Positions 33,697 to 42,199 of a stretch of DNA of 46,385 nt are shown here, one piece after another. Under the pieces are notes generated by a model. It saw nothing but the letters and a program-made list of their open reading frames with translations. It had not been told where the DNA came from and did no database searches. A program made the translations under genes and the position numbers. Where the stretch lies: positions 1 through 46,385 of the forward strand of contig DASYRM010000169.1 of the NCBI GenBank assembly GCA_036004405.1, read 5' to 3'. This DNA comes from DASYRM01 sp036004405 (GTDB taxonomy: Bacteria; Acidobacteriota; Vicinamibacteria; Vicinamibacterales; UBA2999). Every line of letters starts with the position of its first letter. The first letter of the stretch is position 1.

Positions 33697-35183
33697 GAAA
33701 AGCGTGGATTGCCGCGGGGAGCATTCTGGCGATGGCCGCGGCGCTGCTGCCGGTGGCAGCCAGTGCACAGGACGCCAAGAGGGTCATCGCCACCGCCTCG
33801 AAGGCCATGGGCGCCGAAGGCGTGAACTCGATCATGGTGTACGGGTCGGGCGCCAACTACGGCCTGGGACAGTCGAACAACGCCAACGGCGAATGGCCGC
33901 GCACGAACCTCAACGACTACGTGCGGACGATCGACTTTGCGTCATCCACGTCGAGGGCCACCGCCGTCACCTGGGCGGCGCCGGTCACGGGGCCGGTGGC
34001 GGTGCAGGGACAGTTCCAGCAGAACATCACCGCGGCGCAGGCCAACGCCTGGGCACAGCAGCTCGAGATCTGGACCACGCCGTGGGGCTTCCTGAAGGGT
34101 GCCGCGGCAAACAACGCCACCGCGAAGGCGCAAACGGTCGCCGGGCAGCGCTATCAGGTGGTGACTTGGATGACCACGCAGAAGTCGCCTGGCGGCCCCG
34201 CCTATCGCGTCGTCGGCTACATCAGCCCGCGCGGGCTGGTCGACCGCGTCGAGACGTGGCTCGGCGATCCGGTGCTCGGCGACATGCTGGTGGAGCAGAT
34301 CTACACGGAATACCGCGACGCCAACGGCGTGATGTATCCGGCGAAGTGGGTGCAGAAGCGCGGCGGGCAGGCCACCTTCGATCTGCAGACGCTCGGCATT
34401 CGCGCCAATCCCGACAACGTCCAGGCGCTCGTGACGCCCCCGCCGCCGCCGGCCGGCCGTGGCGGCGGTCCCGGCGGTCCCGGCGGCCCGGGCGGCGCCG
34501 CCGCGGGTCCGACGTCGGAGAAGCTCGCCGACGGCGTCTTCCGGATCAACGGCGCCTACAACGCGCTGACCGTCGAGTTCGCGGATCACATCCTGATCTT
34601 TGAACCGGGCCCGCAGAACGAGACGCGGTCGCAGGCCATCATCGCCGAGGCCAAGAAGGTCATCCCCAACAAGCCGGTACGTTACGGCGTGATCTCGCAC
34701 CACCACTTCGACCACACCGGCGGTCTCGAAAACGTCGTCGCCGAAGGCATCACCATCGTGACGCCCGCCGTGAACAAGGCGTTCCTGGAGCGCGCGTTTT
34801 CGGCCCCGCGAACGCTGGTGGGCGACGCGCTGGCCAAAAACCCGAAGCAGCCGATCATCGAGGGTTTCACCGGTGACAAGCGGGTGTTCTCCGACGCCAC
34901 GCGCACCTTCGAGGTCCACGTGATCAAGGGGCTGCCGCACGCCGACGGCCTCGTCATCGGCTATCTGCCGAAGGAGAAGATCCTGGTCTACGCCGACATG
35001 TTCAACCTGCCGCCGGCCAACGGTCCGCAGGTGCCGAACCCGCCGGTGGTCGGCACGATGGTGTTTGCCGACAACATCGCGCGGCTGGGCCTCACGCCCG
35101 ACCGCGTGATGTCGGTGCACAGCCTCAATCCCGATCGGCTCACGACCGTGGCCGAGATCAACGCCACGCTCGGCCGCAAGTGA
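33693..35183 (+). CDS. Exported metallo-beta-lactamase-fold hydrolase inside the fhc cluster
   Basis: The 496-residue protein has a signal peptide (RKAWIAAGSILAMAAALLPVAASAQ), an unknown N-terminal domain (about 25-245) and a Pro/Gly-rich linker near 250-270. The MBL domain follows, with HHHFDHTGG near residue 333, GLPHADG, YADMFN and a final SVHSLNP as probable zinc ligands. Its GGAGG lies in the fhcB end and ATG 33693 overlaps the fhcB TGA, so expression with Fhc is likely although the enzyme is exported. The substrate is unknown; hydrolysis of a thioester or lactone is possible for this fold. The next gene, fhcA, starts ten bases after its stop. Confidence 0.87.
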   Translation: MRKAWIAAGSILAMAAALLPVAASAQDAKRVIATASKAMGAEGVNSIMVYGSGANYGLGQSNNANGEWPRTNLNDYVRTIDFASSTSRATAVTWAAPVTGPVAVQGQFQQNITAAQANAWAQQLEIWTTPWGFLKGAAANNATAKAQTVAGQRYQVVTWMTTQKSPGGPAYRVVGYISPRGLVDRVETWLGDPVLGDMLVEQIYTEYRDANGVMYPAKWVQKRGGQATFDLQTLGIRANPDNVQALVTPPPPPAGRGGGPGGPGGPGGAAAGPTSEKLADGVFRINGAYNALTVEFADHILIFEPGPQNETRSQAIIAEAKKVIPNKPVRYGVISHHHFDHTGGLENVVAEGITIVTPAVNKAFLERAFSAPRTLVGDALAKNPKQPIIEGFTGDKRVFSDATRTFEVHVIKGLPHADGLVIGYLPKEKILVYADMFNLPPANGPQVPNPPVVGTMVFADNIARLGLTPDRVMSVHSLNPDRLTTVAEINATLGRK

Positions 35184-35193
35184 TCGACGGCGC

Positions 35194-36843
35194 ATGAGCC
35201 AGTTGCGTATCGCCGGCGGCACCGTATACGACCCTGCGAACGGTGTCTCCGGCGAGGTGCGCGACGTCTGCATCGAGGGCGGCCGCGTCGTCGAGAACCT
35301 GCCGGCCTCGGCCCGCCGGCTCGACGCGTCCGGCATGGTGGTCATGGCCGGCGGCGTGGACATCCACAGCCACGTCGCCGGCAGCAGCGTCAACATCGCC
35401 CGGCGTCTGCTGCCCGAGCAGCACCACGCCGATCCGGCCGCCGCGCCGGTGCTCGACGACGGTGAGGGGTTGGCCCGCTCGGGCACCGGCGGCACCATGC
35501 CGAGCACGTTCACCACCGGCTATCGCTACGCGGGCCTCGGCTACACCACGGTGTTCGACGCCGCGGTGGCGCCGCTCATGGCGCGCGCCTCGCACGGCGA
35601 GCTTGACGACACGCCGATCGTGGACGCCGGGTTCTTCGTGCTGATGGGCAACGACGAGTACCTGCTGCGGCTCATCGCGGCGGGCGAGCGGGCTCAGGCC
35701 CGTGAGTACGCCGCGTGGCTGCTGGGCGCCGCGGGCGGCTACGCGATCAAGGTCGTCAACCCCGGCGGCGTGGAGCTGTGGAAACGCGGCGCCCGCGACC
35801 GCGTCGGCCTCGATACGCCGGTCGGATCCGACCGGGTGACGCCGCGGGCGATTCTCGAAACGCTGGTGGAGGCGGCCAACGGCCTGGGGCTGGCGCATCC
35901 CGCGCACATTCACGGCAACGACCTCGGCGTCGCCGGCAATGTGACCACCACGCTGGCGAGCATGCGCGCCGTCGAGGGGCGCCGCGCGCACTTCACCCAC
36001 CTGCAGTTCCACGCCTACGACGCCGCGCCCGACGGCACGCGGCGCTCGGGCGCCCGACAGCTGATCGAGTACATCAACGCCCATCCCGAGATCAGCGGCG
36101 ACGTCGGACAGGTGATGTTCGGGCCGGCGACGACGCTCAGCGCCGACAGCGCCGTCGAGTACCTGCTGCACAAGAGCAGCGGCCGCCGGTGGGTGAACGT
36201 GGACATCGAGCTGGAGACCGGGTGCGGCGTCGTACCCCACAGCTACAAGGAGAAGCACGCCGTCTCGGCGCTGCAGTGGGTGGTGGGCCTCGAGCTGTTC
36301 CTGCTCGCCGTGGATCCGTGGCGGATGGTGCTCTCCACCGACCATCCGAATGGCGGCTCGTTTCTCGCCTACCCCGAGCTGATCCGCCTGCTGATGGATC
36401 GCAGCTATCGCGACAGCTGCCTGGCGCGGGTGAATCAGGCGCTGCTGGCGGGGAGCGCGATGGCCGACGGGCTCGCCCGCGAGTACACGCTGGACGAGAT
36501 CGCGATCGTCACGCGCGCCGGCCCCGCACGTCTGCTGGGGCTGACACGCAAGGGCCACCTGGGTCCCGGCGCCGACGCCGACGTCACCGTGTATGCGCGC
36601 GACGCGAACGTCTCGACGATGTTTGCGACGCCGCGCTACGTAGTGAAGGGGGCGACGCTGGTTGTGGAGGAAGGACAGCTCCGGCGCGCGCCGCGCGGGC
36701 AGCGGCTGCACGTGCGCCCAGGCTACGACGCTGCGGTCGAAACCCCGCTGCGCGAGTTCTTCGATCGGCATTCCACCGTCGCGTTCCGCAACTATCCGGT
36801 GGGCGATCTCCGCGACGTCGCCATGCCTGTCGGTCGTACGTAG
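35194..36843 (+). CDS. fhcA: Formyltransferase/hydrolase complex subunit A
   Basis: The 549-residue amidohydrolase-fold subunit hydrolyses the formyl group from the methanofuran-type carrier to formate. The metal ligands are all in place: His58 and His60 (DIHSH), Lys186 (YAIKVVN, probable carboxylysine), His238/His240 (AHIHGND), further His in FTHLQFH and Asp383 in STDHPNGGS. It is full length. The TAG stop (36841-36843) is part of a dispersed repeat. The fhcD gene begins 91 bases later. Confidence 0.95.
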   Translation: MSQLRIAGGTVYDPANGVSGEVRDVCIEGGRVVENLPASARRLDASGMVVMAGGVDIHSHVAGSSVNIARRLLPEQHHADPAAAPVLDDGEGLARSGTGGTMPSTFTTGYRYAGLGYTTVFDAAVAPLMARASHGELDDTPIVDAGFFVLMGNDEYLLRLIAAGERAQAREYAAWLLGAAGGYAIKVVNPGGVELWKRGARDRVGLDTPVGSDRVTPRAILETLVEAANGLGLAHPAHIHGNDLGVAGNVTTTLASMRAVEGRRAHFTHLQFHAYDAAPDGTRRSGARQLIEYINAHPEISGDVGQVMFGPATTLSADSAVEYLLHKSSGRRWVNVDIELETGCGVVPHSYKEKHAVSALQWVVGLELFLLAVDPWRMVLSTDHPNGGSFLAYPELIRLLMDRSYRDSCLARVNQALLAGSAMADGLAREYTLDEIAIVTRAGPARLLGLTRKGHLGPGADADVTVYARDANVSTMFATPRYVVKGATLVVEEGQLRRAPRGQRLHVRPGYDAAVETPLREFFDRHSTVAFRNYPVGDLRDVAMPVGRT

Positions 36844-36894
36844 GGGCCGCCTTCAGGCGGCCCGTGTCGTACGTAGGGGCTTTCGGCGGCCCGT
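36840..36894. repeat. Palindromic repeat pair between fhcA and fhcD
   Basis: A full copy (GTAGGGGCCGCCTTCAGGCG followed by GCCCGT, 36840-36865) supplies the fhcA stop codon. A degenerate copy GTAGGGGC-TTTC-GGCGGCCCGTG follows at 36872-36894. The pair separates fhcA from fhcD within the presumed operon and could lower read-through or shield mRNA ends. Confidence 0.85.
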
Positions 36895-36934
36895 GCCCCC
36901 AACCCCCGCCCCCACGTACGTTATCGTCCACTGC

Positions 36935-37837
36935 GTGGAGATACGCGGCGTTTTCATCGAAGACACCTTTGCCGAGGCCTTCGGCATGCGCGCAGCGCGC
37001 GTGGTGATCACCGCGCGCACGATGAAGTGGGCGCGCGCGGCGGCGCTGAAGCTCACCGGCTTTGCGACGTCGGTGATTGCCTGCAAGTGCGAAGCGGCCA
37101 TCGAGCGCGAGCTCACGCCCGACGACACGCCGGACGCGCGGCCGGGCGTGTCTGCGCTGATGTTCACCATGGACACCGACAGCCTCGGCAAGCGCCTCAC
37201 CGAGCGCATCGGCCAGACGGTGCTCACGTGCCCGACGGCGAGCTGCTTCGACGGCCTGCCCGACCTGCCCGATCGCCTGCCTGCGGCGCGCGCCCTGCGG
37301 ACGTTCGGCGACCGTTTTCAGATCAGCAAGGTCGTCAACGGCGAGCGCTACTGGCGCGTGCCGGTGATGGAAGGGGAGTGCCTGCTGCAGGAAAGCTTCG
37401 GCATGCAGAAGAAGGGCGTCGGCGGCGGCAACTTCCTGATTCTGGCGGAGGACATCGACAGCGGGCTCGACGCGGCCGAAGCGGCGGTGGCGGCGATCGA
37501 CGGCATGCCCGGTGTCATCCTGCCGTTTCCCGGCGGTGTGGTGCGGAGCGGCAGCAAAGTCGGAGCGCGCGGCTACAAGGGCATGATTGCGTCCACCAAC
37601 GACGCCTACTGCCCGACGCTGCGGCCGCTCACCACGTCGGCGCTCCCGGACGGCGTCAACACCGTGCTCGAGATCGTGCTCGATGGCCTGTCGCCCGATG
37701 CCATCAGCGCCGCCATGCGTGCCGGGATCGATGCCGCCTGCCGTCCCGGCGTGCGCGCCATCTCTGCGGGCAACTATGGCGGCAAGCTCGGGCCGCACCA
37801 CTTCCACCTGCGGCAGATCATGGGAGCGCCGGTGTGA
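36935..37837 (+). CDS. fhcD: Formylmethanofuran-tetrahydromethanopterin formyltransferase (Fhc subunit D)
   Basis: The 300-residue subunit transfers the formyl group between formyl-H4MPT and the methanofuran-type carrier. It shows VEIRGVFIEDTFAEAFGM, LTCPTASCFDG, GNFLILAEDID and the C-terminal GNYGGKLGPHHFHL typical of Ftr/FhcD. GTG 36935 is the start that gives the conserved N-terminus; upstream codons read repeat-derived sequence. The stop overlaps the fhcC GTG. Confidence 0.94.
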   Translation: MEIRGVFIEDTFAEAFGMRAARVVITARTMKWARAAALKLTGFATSVIACKCEAAIERELTPDDTPDARPGVSALMFTMDTDSLGKRLTERIGQTVLTCPTASCFDGLPDLPDRLPAARALRTFGDRFQISKVVNGERYWRVPVMEGECLLQESFGMQKKGVGGGNFLILAEDIDSGLDAAEAAVAAIDGMPGVILPFPGGVVRSGSKVGARGYKGMIASTNDAYCPTLRPLTTSALPDGVNTVLEIVLDGLSPDAISAAMRAGIDAACRPGVRAISAGNYGGKLGPHHFHLRQIMGAPV

Positions 37838-38634
37838 CCGACGCCGCGACCGGCGCCGTGGTCCTGACCCTGAAGGCGCGGCTCGAGGCGCCGCTCGACA
37901 TGAGCGGCGTCACGCCCGACCGCTGCGCGAACCTCTCGCAGGGCGAGATTGCCGCGTTGCCGGTGTGGGTGGGCGGCCGCCGCGCGTCGCTCGGCGATCT
38001 GTGGACCGTCCGCGGGGAGCGTGCGTTGCGCCTCGACGTGGAAGGCGATCTCGAGCACGTGCACGGCCTTGGCGCGCGGATGACGGACGGCCTGCTGCAC
38101 GTCCACGGCAACGCCGGCGACGACGCCGGACAGGCGATGTCGGGCGGCGTGTTGCGGGTGGACGGTCACGCCGGCGACCGTCTGGGTGGGCCGTCGCCCG
38201 GTGCGTCGAGGGGCATGACCGGCGGCGAGATCCTCGTCTTCGGTTCGGCCGGCGACTCGGCGGCCGCGCTCGTGCGGCGAGGCCTCGTGGCGGTAGTAGG
38301 CGCCGTGGGCGCCTACGCGGGGCGCGGCATGATTGCGGGCACGCTGCTGGCGCTCGGCCCCGTCGGCGAACTCCCCGGCGTCGGCAACAAGCGCGGGTCG
38401 ATCGTCGCCGCCGGCAGCGTGGCGGTGCCGGCGTCGTATCGATGGGCGTGCGCCTACGAGCCACCGCATCTTCGTCTTCTGCTGACGTCGCTCCGGCGTC
38501 GCTTCGGCTTTCCCTGCGACCCGGCGCTGCTCAACGGCCGCTTCGATCGCTATTGCGGCGACGCGGGCGAACCGGGCAAGGGCGAGATTCTGGTCTGGAC
38601 CAGCCATGAGCGACGCGCGGACATGCGCGGCTGA
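37834..38634 (+). CDS. fhcC: Formyltransferase/hydrolase complex subunit C
   Basis: The 266-residue structural subunit has the glycine-rich beta-helix of the FwdC/glutamate-synthase C-terminal family, with repeats such as GNAGDDAGQAMSGGVLRVDG, GEILVFGSAGDSAA and VGAYAGRGMIAGTLLALG. GTG 37834 overlaps the fhcD stop (GTGA). It closes the fhc cluster. A reverse-orientation palindromic repeat starts at the base after the TGA. Confidence 0.93.
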   Translation: MTDAATGAVVLTLKARLEAPLDMSGVTPDRCANLSQGEIAALPVWVGGRRASLGDLWTVRGERALRLDVEGDLEHVHGLGARMTDGLLHVHGNAGDDAGQAMSGGVLRVDGHAGDRLGGPSPGASRGMTGGEILVFGSAGDSAAALVRRGLVAVVGAVGAYAGRGMIAGTLLALGPVGELPGVGNKRGSIVAAGSVAVPASYRWACAYEPPHLRLLLTSLRRRFGFPCDPALLNGRFDRYCGDAGEPGKGEILVWTSHERRADMRG

Positions 38635-38659
38635 CGGGCCGCCTGAAGGCGGCCCCTAC
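38635..38659. repeat. Reverse copy of the GGCCGCC-TTCA-GGCGGCC repeat between convergent genes
   Basis: CGGGCCGCC-TGAA-GGCGGCCCCTAC begins directly after the fhcC TGA. Read on the minus strand, its GTAGGGG end contains the TAG stop of the YciI-like gene. Thus it fills the whole 21-bp gap and serves as the 3' end of both genes, a natural two-way hairpin. Confidence 0.85.
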
Positions 38660-39090
38660 TTCTTTTTCTCGATGCGCGCGTGCAGCTCCGGAATCGTCAT
38701 GAGCGCGGCCGTGCCGTACCACGGGTGGAGCTCCATGACCAGCTGGCCAGCCTGAATGGCGGGGTCGCTCTTCGTCAACGCTTCTGCTTCGGCAACGGTC
38801 GCCACGTCGAAGACGTAGATGCCGCGCAGCGGCCCGTCGTCGGCGAACGGGCCCGCGAGCACCAGTTTGCCCTCGGCCGCCAGGCGGTTGATGTTGGCGC
38901 GATGTGCGGCCTGGAGCTTCGCCGCTTCCTCGCGGGGGCGGTTGCGGTTCGGCCCCGCCTTGAGCAGCGCCATCACGTAGGTCTTCATCCCGTTGTCGTC
39001 GGCCTTGAGCTTGGCCGCGAGCGCGGCGTCGTAGGCCGCCTGGCCGTGGACGGTGGCGGTCAGCAGCATGGCGATGAGCAGTGCGCGCAT
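38656..39090 (-). CDS. Exported YciI-like protein
   Basis: The 144-residue protein has a signal peptide (RALLIAMLLTATVHGQA) and a YciI-like ferredoxin-fold domain: KTYVMALLKAGPN, LQAAHRANINRLAAEGKLVLAGPFADDG and YVFDVATVAEAEALTKSDPAIQAGQLVMELHPW. The conserved His in AAHRANI is present. YciI enzymes are usually cytosolic; exported versions like this are frequent in Acidobacteria with no known role. The stop codon is within the repeat. Confidence 0.83.
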   Translation of the reverse strand: MRALLIAMLLTATVHGQAAYDAALAAKLKADDNGMKTYVMALLKAGPNRNRPREEAAKLQAAHRANINRLAAEGKLVLAGPFADDGPLRGIYVFDVATVAEAEALTKSDPAIQAGQLVMELHPWYGTAALMTIPELHARIEKKK

Positions 39091-39326
39091 GGAGTCTCCT
39101 GTGTGCGGTCAGAAAAAAAGTCGCTCAGCCGGTCGAGCCCTTCGACCGAGTTACCGAGGCGTTCGGCGAGCAGTCGCCGCAGAGACGGCCGTCCCGGATC
39201 CGTCGAATAGGCGTGCACGTCCGGCGCCCGCAGCACGGCCTCCGCCGAGCGCGGCTGGGCAGCGCGGACGTTGAGCGGGTCGAACGGCGGCAGCTCGATG
39301 TCGAGAACGCGCGAGGGGACGCGCAC
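39060..39326 (-). pseudogene. Small ORF resembling an aminotransferase N-terminal fragment
   Basis: The 88-residue frame (start GTG or ATG near 39326) includes APDVHAYSTDPGRPSLRRLLAERLG. This resembles the H-x-Y-x-x-x-x-G-x-P-x-L-R segment of PLP class-I aminotransferases. No lysine region follows and the frame overlaps the YciI-like start. It may be a decayed gene or chance. Confidence 0.3.
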
Positions 39327-39534
39327 TGCCGAACGATACCATTCGCCGAAGATCGTCGCGGAGGCCGCTCGAGCGCCCGTGGGAAGGCAAGCGCTCGCTC
39401 GATCCGTTGCCCGCCCATGATCGCCGCGCAGCTACCGATGTGCGAGTCGCTGCAGGACCGGGAAGTGACACGCGTGGGACGGCTCGTGTGCGAGCAAGTG
39501 GCGAAGCTGAGCGCCGGCGCGACGGCAGCCTCGG
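39091..39534. other. 444-bp gap with possible gene remnants
   Basis: No intact gene is supported. A minus-strand frame from 39326 has aminotransferase-like wording, and a plus-strand frame near 39415-39554 resembles a DegT-type C-terminus; both are listed as remnants. No terminator or repeat is obvious. Confidence 0.5.
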
Positions 39535-40602
39535 TCAGAAGCCGCTCGGCCTGATCCAGAAGCTCTCGCGCCACGTGCCGCCCGGTGGGATCGACTGCAG
39601 CTCGCGATAGAGCCCCTTCTGCGCCATGTTGAGGCCGTTGGTCATGGCGGCCATCGGCTCGAAGCAGATGAAGTTGCGGTCCGGCCCGCCGGGCATCGGC
39701 TTCGGCGCCCACACGACGGCGGCTTTGTAGTTCGGACCGAAGTCGACGTCGAGCCGCTGCGTGTGTCCGCGCAGCGTCATCGTGGCCCGCCCGCGCGCGT
39801 CGCGCACGAGGTCGCTGAAGTCGTCGTCCAGATCGAGCTCGCGCAGCGCGGCGGCCGACGGGTTGGGAAAGAACCGGTCGATCGGCTCGGTCTCGCCGGT
39901 CGGCACCTTGTTCGGCTGCAGTTTCCAGTGCGTGCGCGCGCCCACGGAGATGGTCCACTCGTCGCGCCGCGAGTCGGTGAGCTGGAAGTACGGATGGAAG
40001 CCGACGGACACCGGCATCGGCTCGGCGCTCAGGTTGACGATCGACGTGGCCACCTCGAGCACGCCCTCCCGAAGGCGGTAGGTCATCTCGATCGTGTGCG
40101 CGAACGGCCACTGCTTCATCCACGCCGGCTGCTTGTAGAACTCCAGCCGGCTCGTTACCCAGGCAGACTCTCGATCGGCGCCCGTCGCCGTCACCTCCCA
40201 GCGGTCCGTCGTGGTGAGGAATCCGTGGATCGGAATCGCGCCCCGCACGTTGCCGAGCGCCATGTCGAACGGGTAGCGGGTGCCGTTGGCGTAGAACGCC
40301 TGCTCGTCGAGACGGTTGATCCAGGGGCCCATGAAGGGGACACCGGAGTTGGGGTTGGCCTGACCGGCGGTGGGGTTGGCCTTGAAGGCGTCGAGCGAGG
40401 CGTGCGGCCAGCGCAGGACGTCGTGCCCCTTCACCGTCATCCGGTAGGCGATGTTGCCCACCGACGGCACGATCCAAACCTCCGTCTGAGCACGGGCGTC
40501 GGCGAGCTTTACGGCGTCGCCGTCGCGCTGCATCGAATACGGTTGGGCGACAGCTGGCAGGGCAACCAGGGCCAAGAACACCGCGAGCAACAGATGTTTC
40601 AT
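39535..40602 (-). CDS. Exported aldose 1-epimerase-family protein
   Basis: The 355-residue protein has a signal peptide (KHLLLAVFLALVALPAVAQ) and a galactose-mutarotase fold with IPIHGF (the first catalytic His), SVGFHPYFQL (second His), DDDFSDL and CFEPM (probable catalytic Glu). It lacks a lipoprotein Cys, so it is probably periplasmic. It is divergent from the lactonase gene with a 30-bp gap. TACAAT lies 13 bases upstream of the ATG. Both neighbours act on sugars or lactones, which fits carbohydrate processing outside the cytosol. Confidence 0.9.
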   Translation of the reverse strand: MKHLLLAVFLALVALPAVAQPYSMQRDGDAVKLADARAQTEVWIVPSVGNIAYRMTVKGHDVLRWPHASLDAFKANPTAGQANPNSGVPFMGPWINRLDEQAFYANGTRYPFDMALGNVRGAIPIHGFLTTTDRWEVTATGADRESAWVTSRLEFYKQPAWMKQWPFAHTIEMTYRLREGVLEVATSIVNLSAEPMPVSVGFHPYFQLTDSRRDEWTISVGARTHWKLQPNKVPTGETEPIDRFFPNPSAAALRELDLDDDFSDLVRDARGRATMTLRGHTQRLDVDFGPNYKAAVVWAPKPMPGGPDRNFICFEPMAAMTNGLNMAQKGLYRELQSIPPGGTWRESFWIRPSGF

Positions 40603-40615
40603 GAGGTGCGCGCGT

Positions 40616-40621
40616 ATTGTA
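40616..40621 (-). promoter_or_regulatory. -10-like TACAAT before the aldose epimerase gene
   Basis: TACAAT on the minus strand is 13 bases from the ATG, in the 30-bp divergent gap shared with the SMP-30 gene. The two promoters must overlap or lie in coding sequence. Confidence 0.4.
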
Positions 40622-40632
40622 GATTTCTCTCC

Positions 40633-41697
40633 ATGAAAAGCGCAGCCCCTTCATGCCTCGACCGTCGCGCGTTCCTGACTGCCGCCGCAAGCCTGGCCGT
40701 GGCCGCGCGTGCCGGTGCGCAGGCGCCCCAGGCACCGGTGTCGCCGGTGCCGACGCCGCGCGACTGGACCAACCAGACGCCGACCGCGTATCCCGACCCG
40801 GATATCGTGGCGCTCGATCCACGGTTCCGGCGCTACGTGGTGTTCAACAACGTGATCAAGCGGCTGCACATCGGCACCGGGTGGGCCGAGGGGCCGGCGT
40901 GGAGCGGCGTGGGCAAGTATCTGGTGTGGAGCGACATCCCCGCCAACACGCAGATGCGGTGGATCGAGGACGACGGGCGCGTCACCACCTTCCGCAACAA
41001 CTCCGGCTACAGCAACGGCAACACGTTCGACTACGAAGGCCGGCAGATCAGCTGCGAGCATGGCGGACGCCGGGTGGCGCGCTACGAGCCGAACGGCACC
41101 GTGACCGTGATTGCCGACAAGTTCCAGGGCAAGCGGCTCAACTCGCCGAACGACGTCGTCGTGCATCCGGACGGCGGCGTATGGTTCACCGATCCGTCCT
41201 ACGGCATCCGCGGCAACTACGAGGGGTTCAAGGCCGAGTCCGAGATCAAGGAGGCGGTGTATCGCGCCGACCCGAAGACCGGTGCGGTGGAGAAGGTGAC
41301 CGACGCGATCGATCAGCCGAACGGCCTCTGCTTCTCACCCGACTACAAGAAGCTCTACATCGCCGACACCGGCATGGGGCGCGAGATCAAGGTATTCGAC
41401 GTGGACGGCAAGGCGCTGCGCAACGGCAAGCGCCACGTTCAGCTCAGCATCCCGGGCACCGGCGCGCCGACCGCCGCCGACGGCATGCGCTGCGATGCCG
41501 ACGGCAACATCTGGGCAGGCGCGCGCCCCGGCGTCCTCGTGATTGCGCCGGACGGCGCCACCATCGGCATGATCCGCATGCCGGAAACCTGCGCCAACGT
41601 CTGCTTTGGCGGCGCCCGTCGCAACCGTCTGTTCATGACGGCCAGCCAGTCACTGTATGCCGTGTACGTGGACACGACGGGTGCGCATATTGCGTAG
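40633..41697 (+). CDS. SMP-30/gluconolactonase-family protein, Tat-type export
   Basis: The 354-residue protein begins with a probable Tat signal (DRRAFLTAAASLAVAARAGAQA). A six-bladed propeller follows, with GTGWAEGPAW (metal Glu), LNSPNDVVVHPDGGVWFTDPSYG, DQPNGLCFSPD and TAADGMRCDADGNIWAG. These hold the usual calcium-binding Glu, Asn and Asp residues of lactonases. It would open sugar lactones, which agrees with the divergent aldose epimerase and the quinoprotein dehydrogenases elsewhere. Its end overlaps the next gene. Confidence 0.9.
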   Translation: MKSAAPSCLDRRAFLTAAASLAVAARAGAQAPQAPVSPVPTPRDWTNQTPTAYPDPDIVALDPRFRRYVVFNNVIKRLHIGTGWAEGPAWSGVGKYLVWSDIPANTQMRWIEDDGRVTTFRNNSGYSNGNTFDYEGRQISCEHGGRRVARYEPNGTVTVIADKFQGKRLNSPNDVVVHPDGGVWFTDPSYGIRGNYEGFKAESEIKEAVYRADPKTGAVEKVTDAIDQPNGLCFSPDYKKLYIADTGMGREIKVFDVDGKALRNGKRHVQLSIPGTGAPTAADGMRCDADGNIWAGARPGVLVIAPDGATIGMIRMPETCANVCFGGARRNRLFMTASQSLYAVYVDTTGAHIA

Positions 41698-42199
41698 CCG
41701 ACGCGTTGCCATTGTCGTCGCGGTGCTGTGGATCGCGTTGCCCATCGGGTCCGCGTCCGCCGGCCAGCTGTTCATCGCGACCGGAGGCAATACGCTGCGA
41801 GCGCTGCCGGGTGTCGAGGTCCTCGTCGAGACCATTCCGCCGGAGCTGCAGCGCGCCGGCTTCACCCAGGCGTCCGTGCGAACGGACGTCGCCCGTGTGC
41901 TGCAGACGGGCGTCGTGGTGGTCTTCCCGTCGCAGGCGGCCAATCCCAGTGCGGCCAAGGCCTATCTCGACGTGCGCATGACCGTGCTGGCGCTCCGTGA
42001 CGGCAGCTACGCGGTTGCCGTGCAGATGCACGTCCGGCAGACGGTGACCTCGCTCGTGACGGAGTCGAAGATCGTCAACGCCGCCACGTGGGAGACCGGG
42101 AGGCTGGTGAGCGTCGCGGCGACCGATCTGTCGCAGGTGCGCGATGAGATTCGAGAGATGGCCGAGGAATTCCTCGCGGACTGGAAAGGGGCGCACTGA
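41681..42199 (+). CDS. Small exported protein of unknown function
   Basis: The 172-residue protein has a basic start (VRILRSRR) and hydrophobic core ending SASAGQ, a likely signal peptide. The mature part (about 30-172) is alpha/beta without recognised motifs; KAYLDVRMTVLALRDGSYAVAVQMHV looks like paired strands and DEIREMAEEFLADWKG an end helix. GTG 41681 or TTG 41690 are possible starts, both inside the SMP-30 3' end. Overlaps on both sides place it in one operon with the lactonase and amidohydrolase. Confidence 0.72.
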   Translation: MRILRSRRVAIVVAVLWIALPIGSASAGQLFIATGGNTLRALPGVEVLVETIPPELQRAGFTQASVRTDVARVLQTGVVVVFPSQAANPSAAKAYLDVRMTVLALRDGSYAVAVQMHVRQTVTSLVTESKIVNAATWETGRLVSVAATDLSQVRDEIREMAEEFLADWKGAH

